From the NCBI GenBank assembly GCA_038043445.1, contig JBBTBY010000074.1, positions 1 through 45,531 of the forward strand: DNA of 45,531 nucleotides. Direction: 5' to 3'. This document shows, piece by piece, positions 1 through 8,547 of this stretch. Position numbers and translations under genes: made by a program. Every line of letters begins with the position of its first letter. Position 1 is the stretch's first letter. A model generated the notes under the pieces. The model was not told the DNA's origin. It made no database searches and worked only from the letters and a program-made list of their open reading frames with translations. Source of the DNA: Spirochaetota bacterium. Its GTDB lineage: Bacteria; Spirochaetota; Brachyspiria; Brachyspirales; JACRPF01.

Positions 1-107
1 ACTGCTTCTTCTATCGACTAGCCTTGGCTTACGGTGCCGACTTCGGGGCATTCTGCAACGTAGAGAACGCCCTCTTTATGTATAATTGCGCTTAATGACT
101 TCGTCAT
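1..107 (-). pseudogene. hicB: HicB-type antitoxin, interrupted by in-frame TAG, runs off window edge
   Basis: Reading the minus strand from ATG at 107 gives a protein that begins MTKSLSAIIHKEGVLYVAEC and continues PEVGTVSQG, then a TAG stop (20-18), then SIEEA in the same frame up to the edge. This matches the N-terminal signature of HicB antitoxins, a partial RNase H fold with a YVAECPE-like strand and a SQG-x-[ST]-IEEA stretch. HicB normally neutralises the HicA mRNA interferase and represses its own promoter. The start is supported by GGAGGAA just upstream (about 112-118) and by promoter boxes at 130-157. The stop replaces the residue between SQG and SIEEA (often Tyr or Glu), so a single base change would explain it. 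A sequencing error is possible. No hicA lies upstream; any partner would be beyond the left edge. Confidence 0.72.
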
Positions 108-129
108 AGGTTCCTCCCGCAATAATATA

Positions 130-157
130 ACTATACCGCTTTCTGGGACAAAAGCAA
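130..157 (-). promoter_or_regulatory. Candidate sigma70 promoter for hicB remnant
   Basis: On the minus strand, TTGCTT (157-152) and TATAGT (135-130) are separated by 16 bp. The predicted transcript start is about 15 bases before the ATG at 107, which leaves room for the GGAGGAA ribosome binding site. Confidence 0.5.
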
Positions 158-169
158 GAAGCAGCAGGA

Positions 170-257
170 GACTGTCGCAAAATAGAGAGAACAGCGGGTT
201 GCAACCCGCTGTTCTCCGGGGTTCTGCTGGCTGGTATCTGGTAATTTTGCATCAGTC
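170..257. repeat. MITE-like palindromic element with imperfect terminal inverted repeats
   Basis: The ends are GACTGTCGCAAAAT (170-183) and, inverted, GACTGATGCAAAAT (257-244), which match at 12 of 14 positions. Inside is a perfect 30-bp palindrome at 187-216 (GAGAACAGCGGGTT, centre GC, then its reverse complement). The 88-bp size, terminal inverted repeats and lack of coding capacity resemble a miniature transposable element or REP-like sequence. No clear target-site duplication was seen. It lies behind the hicB promoter. Confidence 0.5.
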
Positions 258-408
258 GCGGCGGAGGCGAGGCAGGCATACACCGCATAGAGGCGCTGGC
301 GCTATCAGCGGACAATTCCTGTAAGATTTTTCGTATTCTTACGTATTAGTATTTGACAGGTATACGATGATCGAGGACAGGCACTGAGCGATATACTGCC
401 TCCCCTCG
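258..408. other. Non-coding remainder of the hicB-to-macroglobulin interval
   Basis: Together with the repeat and promoter described separately, this completes the 354-base gap between hicB and the macroglobulin gene. No convincing reading frame, RNA gene or terminator is seen. The open frames that cross it lack ribosome binding sites and protein-like composition. TTGACA at 354-359 and TATACT at 392-397 occur but are too far apart to form one promoter. Confidence 0.5.
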
Positions 409-438
409 GTTACATTTTTCCCCGTTTCACGGTATACT
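409..438 (+). promoter_or_regulatory. Candidate promoter for alpha-2-macroglobulin gene
   Basis: GTTACA (409-414) and TATACT (433-438) are 18 bp apart. A GGAGGGA Shine-Dalgarno (about 452-458) follows, directly before the ATG at 462. Confidence 0.5.
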
Positions 439-461
439 TCCACGTCGGCCCGGAGGGACTT

Positions 462-3400
462 ATGCGTCGTCATGTTTCCATTCTTCTGTCTGTTCTGTTC
501 ATTGTTGCGTCCGCATCGGTGCACGCGGCGCTGACCGTTCTTGCAACGATACCCGTCGGCGATACGACGGCGAACACGGTGAGCGTGACGTTCAGCGAGC
601 CGATGGTGGTACTCGCGAAGCTCAATGCGCCCATCACTGACGGCCCGATGCGGTTCACCCCTGCGGCGAGCGGCGTGTTCCGCTGGACGGGCACATCGAC
701 GATAAGTTTTACACCGGACAAGCCGTTCACGAAGAACACGCGATATACCGCCGTGCTGAGCGCGCTTACCGCCGTGAGCGGGCAGAGGATGCAGCGTGAG
801 CATACATGGAGCTTCGATACACCGCGGCCGCGGCTTCTCAATTCATTTCCGTATAATGATCCCAACGGGAATAATCCGCTGCGTCCGGATGCGAAGATAT
901 TCCTCTATTTCAATATGCCCGTTGTCGCCTCCGCGAATTCAATCGCACTCCTTGAGAACGGCATCGCGAAAAGATTCACCGTGCGTTATTCCGTGCAGGG
1001 AGACTTCGCATCGACGGCGCGCAAGCTCAAGGACACGGAGCTTCAGGGGATACTTGTCGTCGAACCGATGGAGCGTTTCGCAAAGGGCGCGCGCATCGCC
1101 GTTTCGGTGAAGAAAGGACATCCTGCGCTCGAGGGCGACCTGGGCCTCCGCGAGGATGCCGGCGTATCATTCATCACGTACGCGGATTTCGCCTATACCG
1201 GTAAAACGATGCAGAACATACTCCCGCGTAATTACGGCGACTGCGATGTGCTCAGGCTCACCTTTTCCAATCCGGTGAAATACCGCGAGCTTATCAAGCA
1301 TCTTGAGTTCTCGCCGAGCATCGTCATAGCCGCCGAGGAGTATGAGGAATGGAAGTCACGCGAGTTCTGTCTATCGCTCACCTGCGTGCCCGAAAAGACC
1401 TATGCGCTTACGATAAAGTCCGGCCTTGTCGATGATATCGGGCAGTCATTGAAGGGCGATGTAGCGGTGCGCTTCACCGTCGGTTCCTATCTCCCGTATT
1501 TCTCGCTCCCCGACGGCAGCGGCATCATCGAGGCATATGAGGGGCGTCGCATCCCCGTGACCGTGATAAACCCCGCGGGGATAACGGTCGAGTCGAAGGT
1601 CATCGCGCGCGACGATATCATACCGTACTCGTTCTGGCGCGACGGATACGATTCCGACGATAAGCCGACGTCGAAGATGGTCGCCGAGTTCGCGAAAAAA
1701 TTCTCCTATCAGCTCTCGCTCCCGTTCAGGCCGGAGGTGACGCGCAATGAATATCATGTCGTGCCGCTCGATCTTGCGCCGCATCTTATGGAAAAGGCGT
1801 TCGGTCTCGTGCCGCGACAGCGACAGTACGGCTATCTCGCGCTCAAGGTCTCCGGCGAGCATGAACGGGGGAATATGAATTACACGCCGTTCCTGCAGAT
1901 GACCGATCTCGGCATTACGACGAAATTTTCCGGTGTTTCGAATTTCGTTTTCGTCACCTCGCTCAAGAACGGCGCCCCCGCCCCGAAAATAGATATCGAA
2001 CTACGCGATGATAGGAACAGGAAGCTCTGGAGCGGCAAGACCGGCAATGACGGCACGGCGCATCTGCCCGGCTTCGCAACGCTTTCCATGGGCGATAATA
2101 CGCCGCGGCAATGGATATTCGCGTCCGACGACAAGAAGAAGGACGAAGCGTACATCAACAGCACGTGGGAGACCGGCGTATCGCCCTGGGAATTCGATAT
2201 ACCGTATTCGTATGAAGGATATCCCACGCATGCGGGCGATGTGCATACCGAGCGCGGCATTTACCGCCCTGGGGAGACGGTGCATTGCAAAGGCGCCGCA
2301 CGCGTCCTTTCGGGCAGCGATTGGTCGACGCCGAAGAACATGCATTTCTCCTATAAGATAACCGATTCGCGGTATAATGAGATCACGAACGGAACGCTCA
2401 CCGCGAGCGATCACGGCACATTCGCGTTCGATGTTGCCGTACCGAAGGACGCCCCCACCGGGAGCTATTCGATGACCGTGATGAAAAAACGCGCCCCGAA
2501 GAACGCCGCACAGAACATCATCGACAAGCTCAAACAGAAAGAGACGGAAGAGGAAGAGACGTTCTCCATTTACGGCGGCTTCCGCGTGGAGATGTTCCAG
2601 CCGCTCTCGTTCGAAACGCGCGTCGCCGTCGACGACAGGAATTATTTCTTCGGCGATGAAACGCTTTTCCATATCAACGGCTGGTATCTTTTCGGCGCGC
2701 CGATGGCGGATAAGAAAGCGCATTATACGGTCACTGCCAACGAGACCTATTATTCGCCGCCGAACAATGCGGGTTTCCGTTTCGCGAAGATGCACTGGTT
2801 CGAGAACGACGACTACGGGGCACGGAGCGAACGCATCGGCGAGGCGGATGCGATGCTCAACGCGAAAGGCGAGGCGCAGGTCCCCGTGAAGCTCGTACTT
2901 GACGGGAGCGTGCATGCCATGAACGTAAGCTTCGAGGCGACCGTGTACGGCGAGAACGAAGAGCGCGTGAGCGGACGCAAGGCGATCCTCGTGCATGGCA
3001 GCGAGTACTATATCGGCGTCAAGCGGCGCGACTATTTCGTCGAGACGAAAAAGCCCTCGTCGATAGAGGTCATCACCGCCAACCCCGACGGCACAAGGCG
3101 CGACAACGATGCGGTCGATGTCGCCGTATACCGGCGCTACTGGCAGTCCAAGCGCGTCGCGGGGGTGAACGGCCGCGCCCAGTGGGAAAGCGAGAAGGTC
3201 GATGACCTTATCACGCGCGCGAGCGTTACGGTACGCAAGGGCGGGAGCATATTCTCGTTCACACCGGAGCTAGCGGGGCTCTATATCATGCGCTTCACAT
3301 CGAAGGATGCGCGCGGACGGACGGTGTGCGCCGATGAGTACTTCTATGCGTTCGGCGGGGGCTATGTCCCCTGGGAGATGAAGAACGACGACCGCATCGA

Positions 3401-6164
3401 TCTTGTTATTGAGAAGGAGAATTACGCGCCCGGGGAAACGGCGCGCGTGCTCATCAAATCGCCGTATGACGAATGCACGGCGCTTATCACCGTAGAGCGC
3501 GAGCATGTGCTCACCTCATGGGTCACGAACCTCAGGGGGACGGCATGCGTCATCGATGTGCCGGTACGAACGTCATATCTTCCCAATGTATACATCGGTG
3601 CCGCGCTCGTGAAGGGCCGCGTCGAGAACCGAACGCTTACCAACGATGCCGACCTCGGCAAACCGTCGTTCAAGATTGGCTATGCATCGATCAATGTCGC
3701 ACCGGAAGAGCGGCGTCTTGCCGTAGCCGTGAAGACCGACCATGCGACGCGTTCGCCCGGCGAAGCGCTCATGGTTTCGTTCACCGTGAAGGACAGGCAG
3801 AACCGTCCCGTCGCCGCGGAATGCGAAGTGGCCGTCTGCGATGCGGGTGTGCTCAACCTCATAGGCTACAAGACACCGGATTTCTTCGACGCATTCTATG
3901 GCCCGCGGCCCCTCGGCGTACTTTCGGTCGACTCGCGTCTTGCCATTATCGGGCAGCGCAATTTCGGCAAGAAAGGCGAGAATCCCGGCGGCGGCGGCGA
4001 GATGGATGAGGGCGTCGGGCGGCGCCGCGAGCTCGGTATGGATATGTTCTCGTTCCGAAAGAATTTCCTCTCAACGGCGTTCTATAAAGCGTCCATTAGT
4101 GCGGACAAGAACGGCAACGGCAGTGTGCGCTTCAGCGTGCCGGATAATCTCACCACGTTCCGCGTTATGGTGATAGCCGCTGACACTGCGTCGCGGTTCG
4201 GTTCGGGCGAGAGTGCTGTCATCGTGAAGAAATATCTCATGCTGAAACCGACGATGCCGCGATTCGCCATTACCGGCGATAGTTTCGAGGCGGGAGCCAC
4301 GGTATACAATTACACCGAGAAGGATGCCGAGATAGCCGTGCAGATGGAGCTGACCGGAGCAGAGATACAAGGCATCAAGATACGCACCGTGAAAGTGCCG
4401 GTGAACGGTTCCGCTGATGTGCGATTCCCCATAGCATGCGAAACACCGGGCACCGTGAAGGTACGCATTGCGGCGAAGGCGGGCGCGAACAGTGATGCCG
4501 TCGAAACGACATTCCCCGTGAAGGTGCCGCGCATGACAGAAACGGTCGCCACTGTCGGGAGCGTTCTTGACGCACCGGTGCGTGAATCGGTGAAGATACC
4601 CGCGGCGAACGAAGTGTTCGCGGGCGCCGGCGCGTTCACTGCGACGCTCTCTCCCTCGGCGTTCTCGGGGCTCAAGGGCGGCATCGATTATCTCATCGGG
4701 TATCCCTACGGCTGCCTCGAGCAGAAGATATCGAAGGTCATGCCGATAGTGCTCTCGAAAGAGCTCATCACATCGATGAAGCTCACCGCCTACAGCGCGG
4801 ATGAGCTTGATGCGATAGTCAATGAAGTGATAAAGGTGATGAACGATTACAAGCGCGCGGACGGCGGCTTCTCCTACTGGCCGGGAAGCGCATGGACGAG
4901 CCCGTGGCTCACTGCGTACGCCATACACTTCATGCTTGCGGCGAAAGCGGCCGATATCGATATCGATGGATCGCTTTTTGAGAGCGCTGTCGAGTATCTC
5001 GCGAATTATGCGCGCAGCAAGGAGTATCGACGCGATCTGCCGTTCTCCTCATATTGCCTCGATTCCATCGATGCATATATCGCGTATGTGCTCGCTCGCG
5101 GCGGCAAGCCTGACCGGGCGCTTCTCACATCGCTCATCGCGAAGAAACCGGACCTGACGCTCTATGCGAGGGCGAACCTTCTCATGGCGCTCCATCATGC
5201 GAAGTATCAGAGCGAGTACATAGAGGAAGTGAAGCAGTCCCTCTTCAACGGCATCGAGGTGACGGGTACGACCGCGCGCTGTGACGACAGCATGCGCGAG
5301 GGGATGTACTGGATACATTCGTCGGCGGTGCGCGACACCTCCGTTGTGCTCACTGCGCTCATGGAGACGGGGACACAGAACCCGCTCTGCGAGAAGCTCG
5401 TCAATTATCTCGTTATGACGCGCCAGAAGAAGGGTTGTTTCGACAGTACGCAGGACAATGTGAGCGCCTTTGCCGCGATGAACGCATATCTTTCCGTCTA
5501 CGAAAAGGATGCCCCGCGGCTTACCGCAGAGATAGCCGCCGCGGGGAAGACGCTCTTCACCGGATCGTTCGCGTCCAGAACGGACAGCGCGGTGACGAAG
5601 TCCTTCGACTTCTCGGGATTCGATCGTACCGCACCGTTCGATCTTACCGTTTCACGCACGGGGAAAGGGCGTCTCTATTACGGATTGAAGCTCGCCTACG
5701 CGCCGCGCGAACTCCTTGCATCACGCGACGAGGGTATTGCGGTGGCAAAACGGTATGAGACCGTTGACGGACGCGTCGTCGACGGGAAACAGTTCACCCG
5801 CGGCACCGATTATGTTGCAGTGGTGACCGTGCGCGCCCCGCGTGAACGCCATTTCGTCGTCCTTGATGATCCCATCCCGGCGGGGTTCATCGTGCTCAAT
5901 CGCAATTTCGCCACCGAAAGCCAGACCGCATACAAGGATGTGAAGACCACAGGGCGATGGTGGGGATCGTTCAATCATTTCGAGAATTACGATGACCGCG
6001 TGCTCGCCTTCGCCGATTCGCTCACGCCCGGCGAGCATGTCTATCGCTACGTCCTGCGGGCGGTGACCCCGGGTACATACGCGCTCCCGGCGACGAAAGC
6101 GGAGGAGATGTACACGCCCGATGTGTTCGGATATCACGGGCAGTCGTTCGTGGAAGTGAAGTAG
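462..6164 (+). CDS. Bacterial alpha-2-macroglobulin family protein (protease trap), 1900 aa
   Basis: A large exported protein. Residues 1-22 are a signal peptide with an Ala-x-Ala-type cleavage site (SVHA) and no lipobox Cys. Ig-like macroglobulin domains fill the N-terminal half; a TERGIYRPGETVHCKG segment at about 588-605 is the hallmark MG2/MG3 motif. A Gly/Glu/Arg-rich stretch near 1172-1190 (GGGGEMDEGVGRR) is the best candidate for the protease-cleaved bait region. The thioester motif GCLEQ is intact (Cys1418, Gln1421) and is followed by the alpha-helical toroid of the thioester domain. In the family, bait cleavage activates the thioester and traps the attacking protease in the periplasm. 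The neighbouring pbpC is the classical partner. Start: ATG with GGAGGGA six bases upstream. The absence of a lipobox suggests a soluble periplasmic rather than membrane-anchored protein (inference). Confidence 0.95.
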   Translation: MRRHVSILLSVLFIVASASVHAALTVLATIPVGDTTANTVSVTFSEPMVVLAKLNAPITDGPMRFTPAASGVFRWTGTSTISFTPDKPFTKNTRYTAVLSALTAVSGQRMQREHTWSFDTPRPRLLNSFPYNDPNGNNPLRPDAKIFLYFNMPVVASANSIALLENGIAKRFTVRYSVQGDFASTARKLKDTELQGILVVEPMERFAKGARIAVSVKKGHPALEGDLGLREDAGVSFITYADFAYTGKTMQNILPRNYGDCDVLRLTFSNPVKYRELIKHLEFSPSIVIAAEEYEEWKSREFCLSLTCVPEKTYALTIKSGLVDDIGQSLKGDVAVRFTVGSYLPYFSLPDGSGIIEAYEGRRIPVTVINPAGITVESKVIARDDIIPYSFWRDGYDSDDKPTSKMVAEFAKKFSYQLSLPFRPEVTRNEYHVVPLDLAPHLMEKAFGLVPRQRQYGYLALKVSGEHERGNMNYTPFLQMTDLGITTKFSGVSNFVFVTSLKNGAPAPKIDIELRDDRNRKLWSGKTGNDGTAHLPGFATLSMGDNTPRQWIFASDDKKKDEAYINSTWETGVSPWEFDIPYSYEGYPTHAGDVHTERGIYRPGETVHCKGAARVLSGSDWSTPKNMHFSYKITDSRYNEITNGTLTASDHGTFAFDVAVPKDAPTGSYSMTVMKKRAPKNAAQNIIDKLKQKETEEEETFSIYGGFRVEMFQPLSFETRVAVDDRNYFFGDETLFHINGWYLFGAPMADKKAHYTVTANETYYSPPNNAGFRFAKMHWFENDDYGARSERIGEADAMLNAKGEAQVPVKLVLDGSVHAMNVSFEATVYGENEERVSGRKAILVHGSEYYIGVKRRDYFVETKKPSSIEVITANPDGTRRDNDAVDVAVYRRYWQSKRVAGVNGRAQWESEKVDDLITRASVTVRKGGSIFSFTPELAGLYIMRFTSKDARGRTVCADEYFYAFGGGYVPWEMKNDDRIDLVIEKENYAPGETARVLIKSPYDECTALITVEREHVLTSWVTNLRGTACVIDVPVRTSYLPNVYIGAALVKGRVENRTLTNDADLGKPSFKIGYASINVAPEERRLAVAVKTDHATRSPGEALMVSFTVKDRQNRPVAAECEVAVCDAGVLNLIGYKTPDFFDAFYGPRPLGVLSVDSRLAIIGQRNFGKKGENPGGGGEMDEGVGRRRELGMDMFSFRKNFLSTAFYKASISADKNGNGSVRFSVPDNLTTFRVMVIAADTASRFGSGESAVIVKKYLMLKPTMPRFAITGDSFEAGATVYNYTEKDAEIAVQMELTGAEIQGIKIRTVKVPVNGSADVRFPIACETPGTVKVRIAAKAGANSDAVETTFPVKVPRMTETVATVGSVLDAPVRESVKIPAANEVFAGAGAFTATLSPSAFSGLKGGIDYLIGYPYGCLEQKISKVMPIVLSKELITSMKLTAYSADELDAIVNEVIKVMNDYKRADGGFSYWPGSAWTSPWLTAYAIHFMLAAKAADIDIDGSLFESAVEYLANYARSKEYRRDLPFSSYCLDSIDAYIAYVLARGGKPDRALLTSLIAKKPDLTLYARANLLMALHHAKYQSEYIEEVKQSLFNGIEVTGTTARCDDSMREGMYWIHSSAVRDTSVVLTALMETGTQNPLCEKLVNYLVMTRQKKGCFDSTQDNVSAFAAMNAYLSVYEKDAPRLTAEIAAAGKTLFTGSFASRTDSAVTKSFDFSGFDRTAPFDLTVSRTGKGRLYYGLKLAYAPRELLASRDEGIAVAKRYETVDGRVVDGKQFTRGTDYVAVVTVRAPRERHFVVLDDPIPAGFIVLNRNFATESQTAYKDVKTTGRWWGSFNHFENYDDRVLAFADSLTPGEHVYRYVLRAVTPGTYALPATKAEEMYTPDVFGYHGQSFVEVK

Positions 6165-6166
6165 GA

Positions 6167-6212
6167 CACTCACCCCCTGCCCCCTCTCTCACAGGAATGT
6201 GAGAGAGGGGGC
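6167..6212 (+). repeat. Palindromic repeat, copy 1 (CTCACCCCCT-hairpin type)
   Basis: It starts CACTCACCCCCTGC and contains a 14-bp perfect stem CCCCCTCTCTCACA (6180-6193) / TGTGAGAGAGGGGG (6198-6211) with a GGAA loop. It lies two bases after the macroglobulin stop codon. It is an inverted match to copy 2 at 6295-6346. A short CTCT...AGAG stem and TTTTTT at about 6225-6230 follow, so it might also help to end transcription, though the hairpin-to-T distance is long. Confidence 0.8.
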
Positions 6213-6239
6213 TCTCATATAAGAGTTTTTTATTGTCGT

Positions 6240-8357
6240 ATGCCTGTTATGATTTCAAAGAACATAAATAGAAGAAGAAAAAGGGGAACCGGTTCTCCCC
6301 CTCTCTCACTTCCCTGTGAGAGAGGGGGAGTTAGAGGGGGTGAGTGTGTGATCCTGGGGATAGGGGTTATTCTTTTCATCCTCCTTGTTTTCTGCTTTCT
6401 CAAAATAAATTCTTATCTCAACACTCCCGTCGACCGTTCGCTCCTTGCCAACGGCTTCGGCAATGCCTTCACCGTGTACGACAGGCACGGCATGCACATC
6501 AAGACATTCCTCCCTAGCGAGGGCGGCGTGCATATTCCCGTCCCGTACGAGGGATTATCCCCCCATCTCATCAACGCCGTCGTTGCGGTCGAGGATAAAC
6601 GGTTCTTCTCTCATCATGGCGTCGATATCATCTCATTGTTCCGTGCAGCGACACAGAACATCATCGGCCGGCGTGTCGTTTCCGGCGGCTCCACGATAAC
6701 GCAGCAGCTCGTACGACGCGTACACCGCGTGCCGAAGAATCTTTTTGGTAAAGCAGAGGAAATATTCCTTGCCCTGCGCTATGAGCGGTCGTTCTCGAAG
6801 AAGGAGATATTCATCGCTTACATGAACGGTGTTTTTTTCGGTGATAATACCTACGGCCCCGAGGCGGCCGCGCGCCGCTTCTTCGGTACGGACGCACGAA
6901 CGCTCACGCCGTCGGAGGCGGCTTTTCTTGCCGGCATTGTGAAGTCGGGGATGAAATTCGATCCCTACCGCCGCTTCTCCCGCGCCGATGAACGCAGGCG
7001 ATACGTACTTGTGCGCATGCGAGCGGAAAAACTCTTGAGCGAGCGAGATCATCGCATGGCCATTGCCGAAGGCATAGCGGTGAAAGAGCGTTCCACGGCG
7101 TTCCCCGCGCCCCATTTCGCATTGTATATCCGCGACAGCATGCGCACGCGATTTCCGGATGCTCTCTCCGCGACAAGTACGCTCGATCTTTCTGTGCAGG
7201 GCAACATGGAGACCGTGCTCCGCAACGGGTTGAAGCGGGTTGCATCGCGCAATGCGGCGAACGCGGCGCTCATCGTGCTCGATGCGAAAACCGCACAGGT
7301 GCGCGCCATGGTAGGCTCACTCGATTACCTCGACGAGGAGAACGCCGGGATGATAAACGGGGCGCGTTCGCTTCGGCAGCCCGGCTCGGCGCTCAAGCCG
7401 TTCCTGTACGCCTATGTTCTTGACAAGGGCAATTCCCCCGCCGATATCATCGCTGATGTTCCCACATCGATACCGGTGGCCGGGGGGCAGTATAGCCCCG
7501 AGAATTTCGACAGGAAATTCCACGGTCCCGTATCGATACGCGACTCGCTCGCGTCCTCGCTCAATGTGCCTGCGGTCAAATGGCTTGCCCGGTACAGCGT
7601 GGAGGAATACCGGCAGCTCCTTATCCGCGCGGGGCTGACGACGATACGCCGCGATGGTTCATACTACGGCGTATCGCTCGCGCTCGGTACCGCCGAGGTG
7701 CGTCTTGCCGATCTTGCCGGCGCGTATACGGTATTTGCGAACGAAGGATATTACATCCCTCCATCATATGTATCAGCAGTGCGTTCGGGCGGCGGAACCG
7801 TACACTCGGTGCCGGCCGGGAATAAGCGTCGGGTCGTGTCACCGGAAGCGGCATATATGATCGTGAACATACTTACCGACCGCAATGCGCGTCTTCGCGC
7901 GTTCCCCGATCCCCGCGGCATCATCTTTCCGTTCGACATCGCTGTCAAGACCGGGACGTCGAAGAATTTCCGCGATGCGTGGGCGGTGGGCCTGACACCC
8001 GACCATATTGTTGCCGTCTGGATAGGCGATTTTCACGGCAGTGCCATGGAGCATGTAAGCGGCGGCGGCGGGGCGCTCCCGATACTCTACGATGCATTCC
8101 TTTCGTTGAACGAGAAAGCTGTGCCCTCGGTATTCCCGATGCCGGAGTCTGTAGAGAGATGTTCGGTATGCACCATGAGCGGGCAGACACCAACTGCCGC
8201 ATGCCCGCAGACGCGGGAGGAACTCATACTCCGCGGAACAGAGCGTGCCCCCTGCCGTTTTCATTTCCCCGGCAGCGTGCTTGCGTTGCCGAAAGAGTAC
8301 GATCATTGGAGAGCGCATGTCCGTTCTGACGCAGCCGCATCGGACCCCGGGGAATAG
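6240..8357 (+). CDS. pbpC: Penicillin-binding protein 1C (bifunctional glycosyltransferase/transpeptidase), 705 aa
   Basis: A peptidoglycan synthase of the PBP1C type. One membrane helix lies at about residues 38-56. A GT51 glycosyltransferase domain follows, with catalytic Glu118 in EDKRFFSHHG and the GGSTITQQLVRR motif. The penicillin-binding transpeptidase domain has Ser383-x-x-Lys386 (GSALKP), an SSLN motif near 440 and KTG (570-572). The C-terminus has a Cys-rich tail (CSVC...ACP...APC) in place of a full BiPBP_C domain. Bacterial alpha-2-macroglobulins are typically coded next to pbpC, as here; the pair is thought to defend and repair the envelope. Oddity: residues about 19-36 are encoded by a palindromic repeat. 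The annotated ATG has no clear ribosome binding site. An in-frame GTG at 6348, preceded by GAGGGGG from the repeat, would begin directly at the membrane helix and is a serious alternative start. Confidence 0.93.
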   Translation: MPVMISKNINRRRKRGTGSPPLSLPCERGGVRGGECVILGIGVILFILLVFCFLKINSYLNTPVDRSLLANGFGNAFTVYDRHGMHIKTFLPSEGGVHIPVPYEGLSPHLINAVVAVEDKRFFSHHGVDIISLFRAATQNIIGRRVVSGGSTITQQLVRRVHRVPKNLFGKAEEIFLALRYERSFSKKEIFIAYMNGVFFGDNTYGPEAAARRFFGTDARTLTPSEAAFLAGIVKSGMKFDPYRRFSRADERRRYVLVRMRAEKLLSERDHRMAIAEGIAVKERSTAFPAPHFALYIRDSMRTRFPDALSATSTLDLSVQGNMETVLRNGLKRVASRNAANAALIVLDAKTAQVRAMVGSLDYLDEENAGMINGARSLRQPGSALKPFLYAYVLDKGNSPADIIADVPTSIPVAGGQYSPENFDRKFHGPVSIRDSLASSLNVPAVKWLARYSVEEYRQLLIRAGLTTIRRDGSYYGVSLALGTAEVRLADLAGAYTVFANEGYYIPPSYVSAVRSGGGTVHSVPAGNKRRVVSPEAAYMIVNILTDRNARLRAFPDPRGIIFPFDIAVKTGTSKNFRDAWAVGLTPDHIVAVWIGDFHGSAMEHVSGGGGALPILYDAFLSLNEKAVPSVFPMPESVERCSVCTMSGQTPTAACPQTREELILRGTERAPCRFHFPGSVLALPKEYDHWRAHVRSDAAASDPGE
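6295..6346 (-). repeat. Palindromic repeat, copy 2, inside the pbpC reading frame
   Basis: A 15-bp perfect stem CTCCCCCTCTCTCAC (6295-6309) / GTGAGAGAGGGGGAG (6316-6330), followed by TTAGAGGGGGTGAGTG. Its reverse complement matches copy 1 across the CACTCACCCCCT head and the hairpin. If translated from 6240 it encodes the odd basic/proline segment just before the membrane helix of PBP1C. Confidence 0.85.
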
Positions 8358-8439
8358 CGGTGTCATAGCGAGCGATGTGCATTGCAGGCCCGTTGTCATG
8401 CGCTGTCCCGGAAAATTTCAAGAGGCTCAGTTCGAAAAC

Positions 8440-8468
8440 TTGACTCGGGCGCATCGCAGTAGTATACT
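8440..8468 (+). promoter_or_regulatory. Candidate sigma70 promoter for CsgG-like gene pair
   Basis: TTGACT (8440-8445) and TATACT (8463-8468) are spaced by 17 bp. This leaves a leader of about 70 bases before the ATG at 8548. It probably serves both exported proteins that follow. Confidence 0.65.
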
Positions 8469-8547
8469 GCACTTCGTCGGGATGTCGTTCTCAGTGACGC
8501 CCTTTCGTTGGACGCTATCGATTGTTCTTACATTAAGGAGTGGAATT

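Noticed and set aside
76-315. Minus-strand open frame of 79 codons before the macroglobulin gene
   Set aside because: It runs through the MITE-like palindrome, has no ribosome binding site, and overlaps the hicB frame and promoter.
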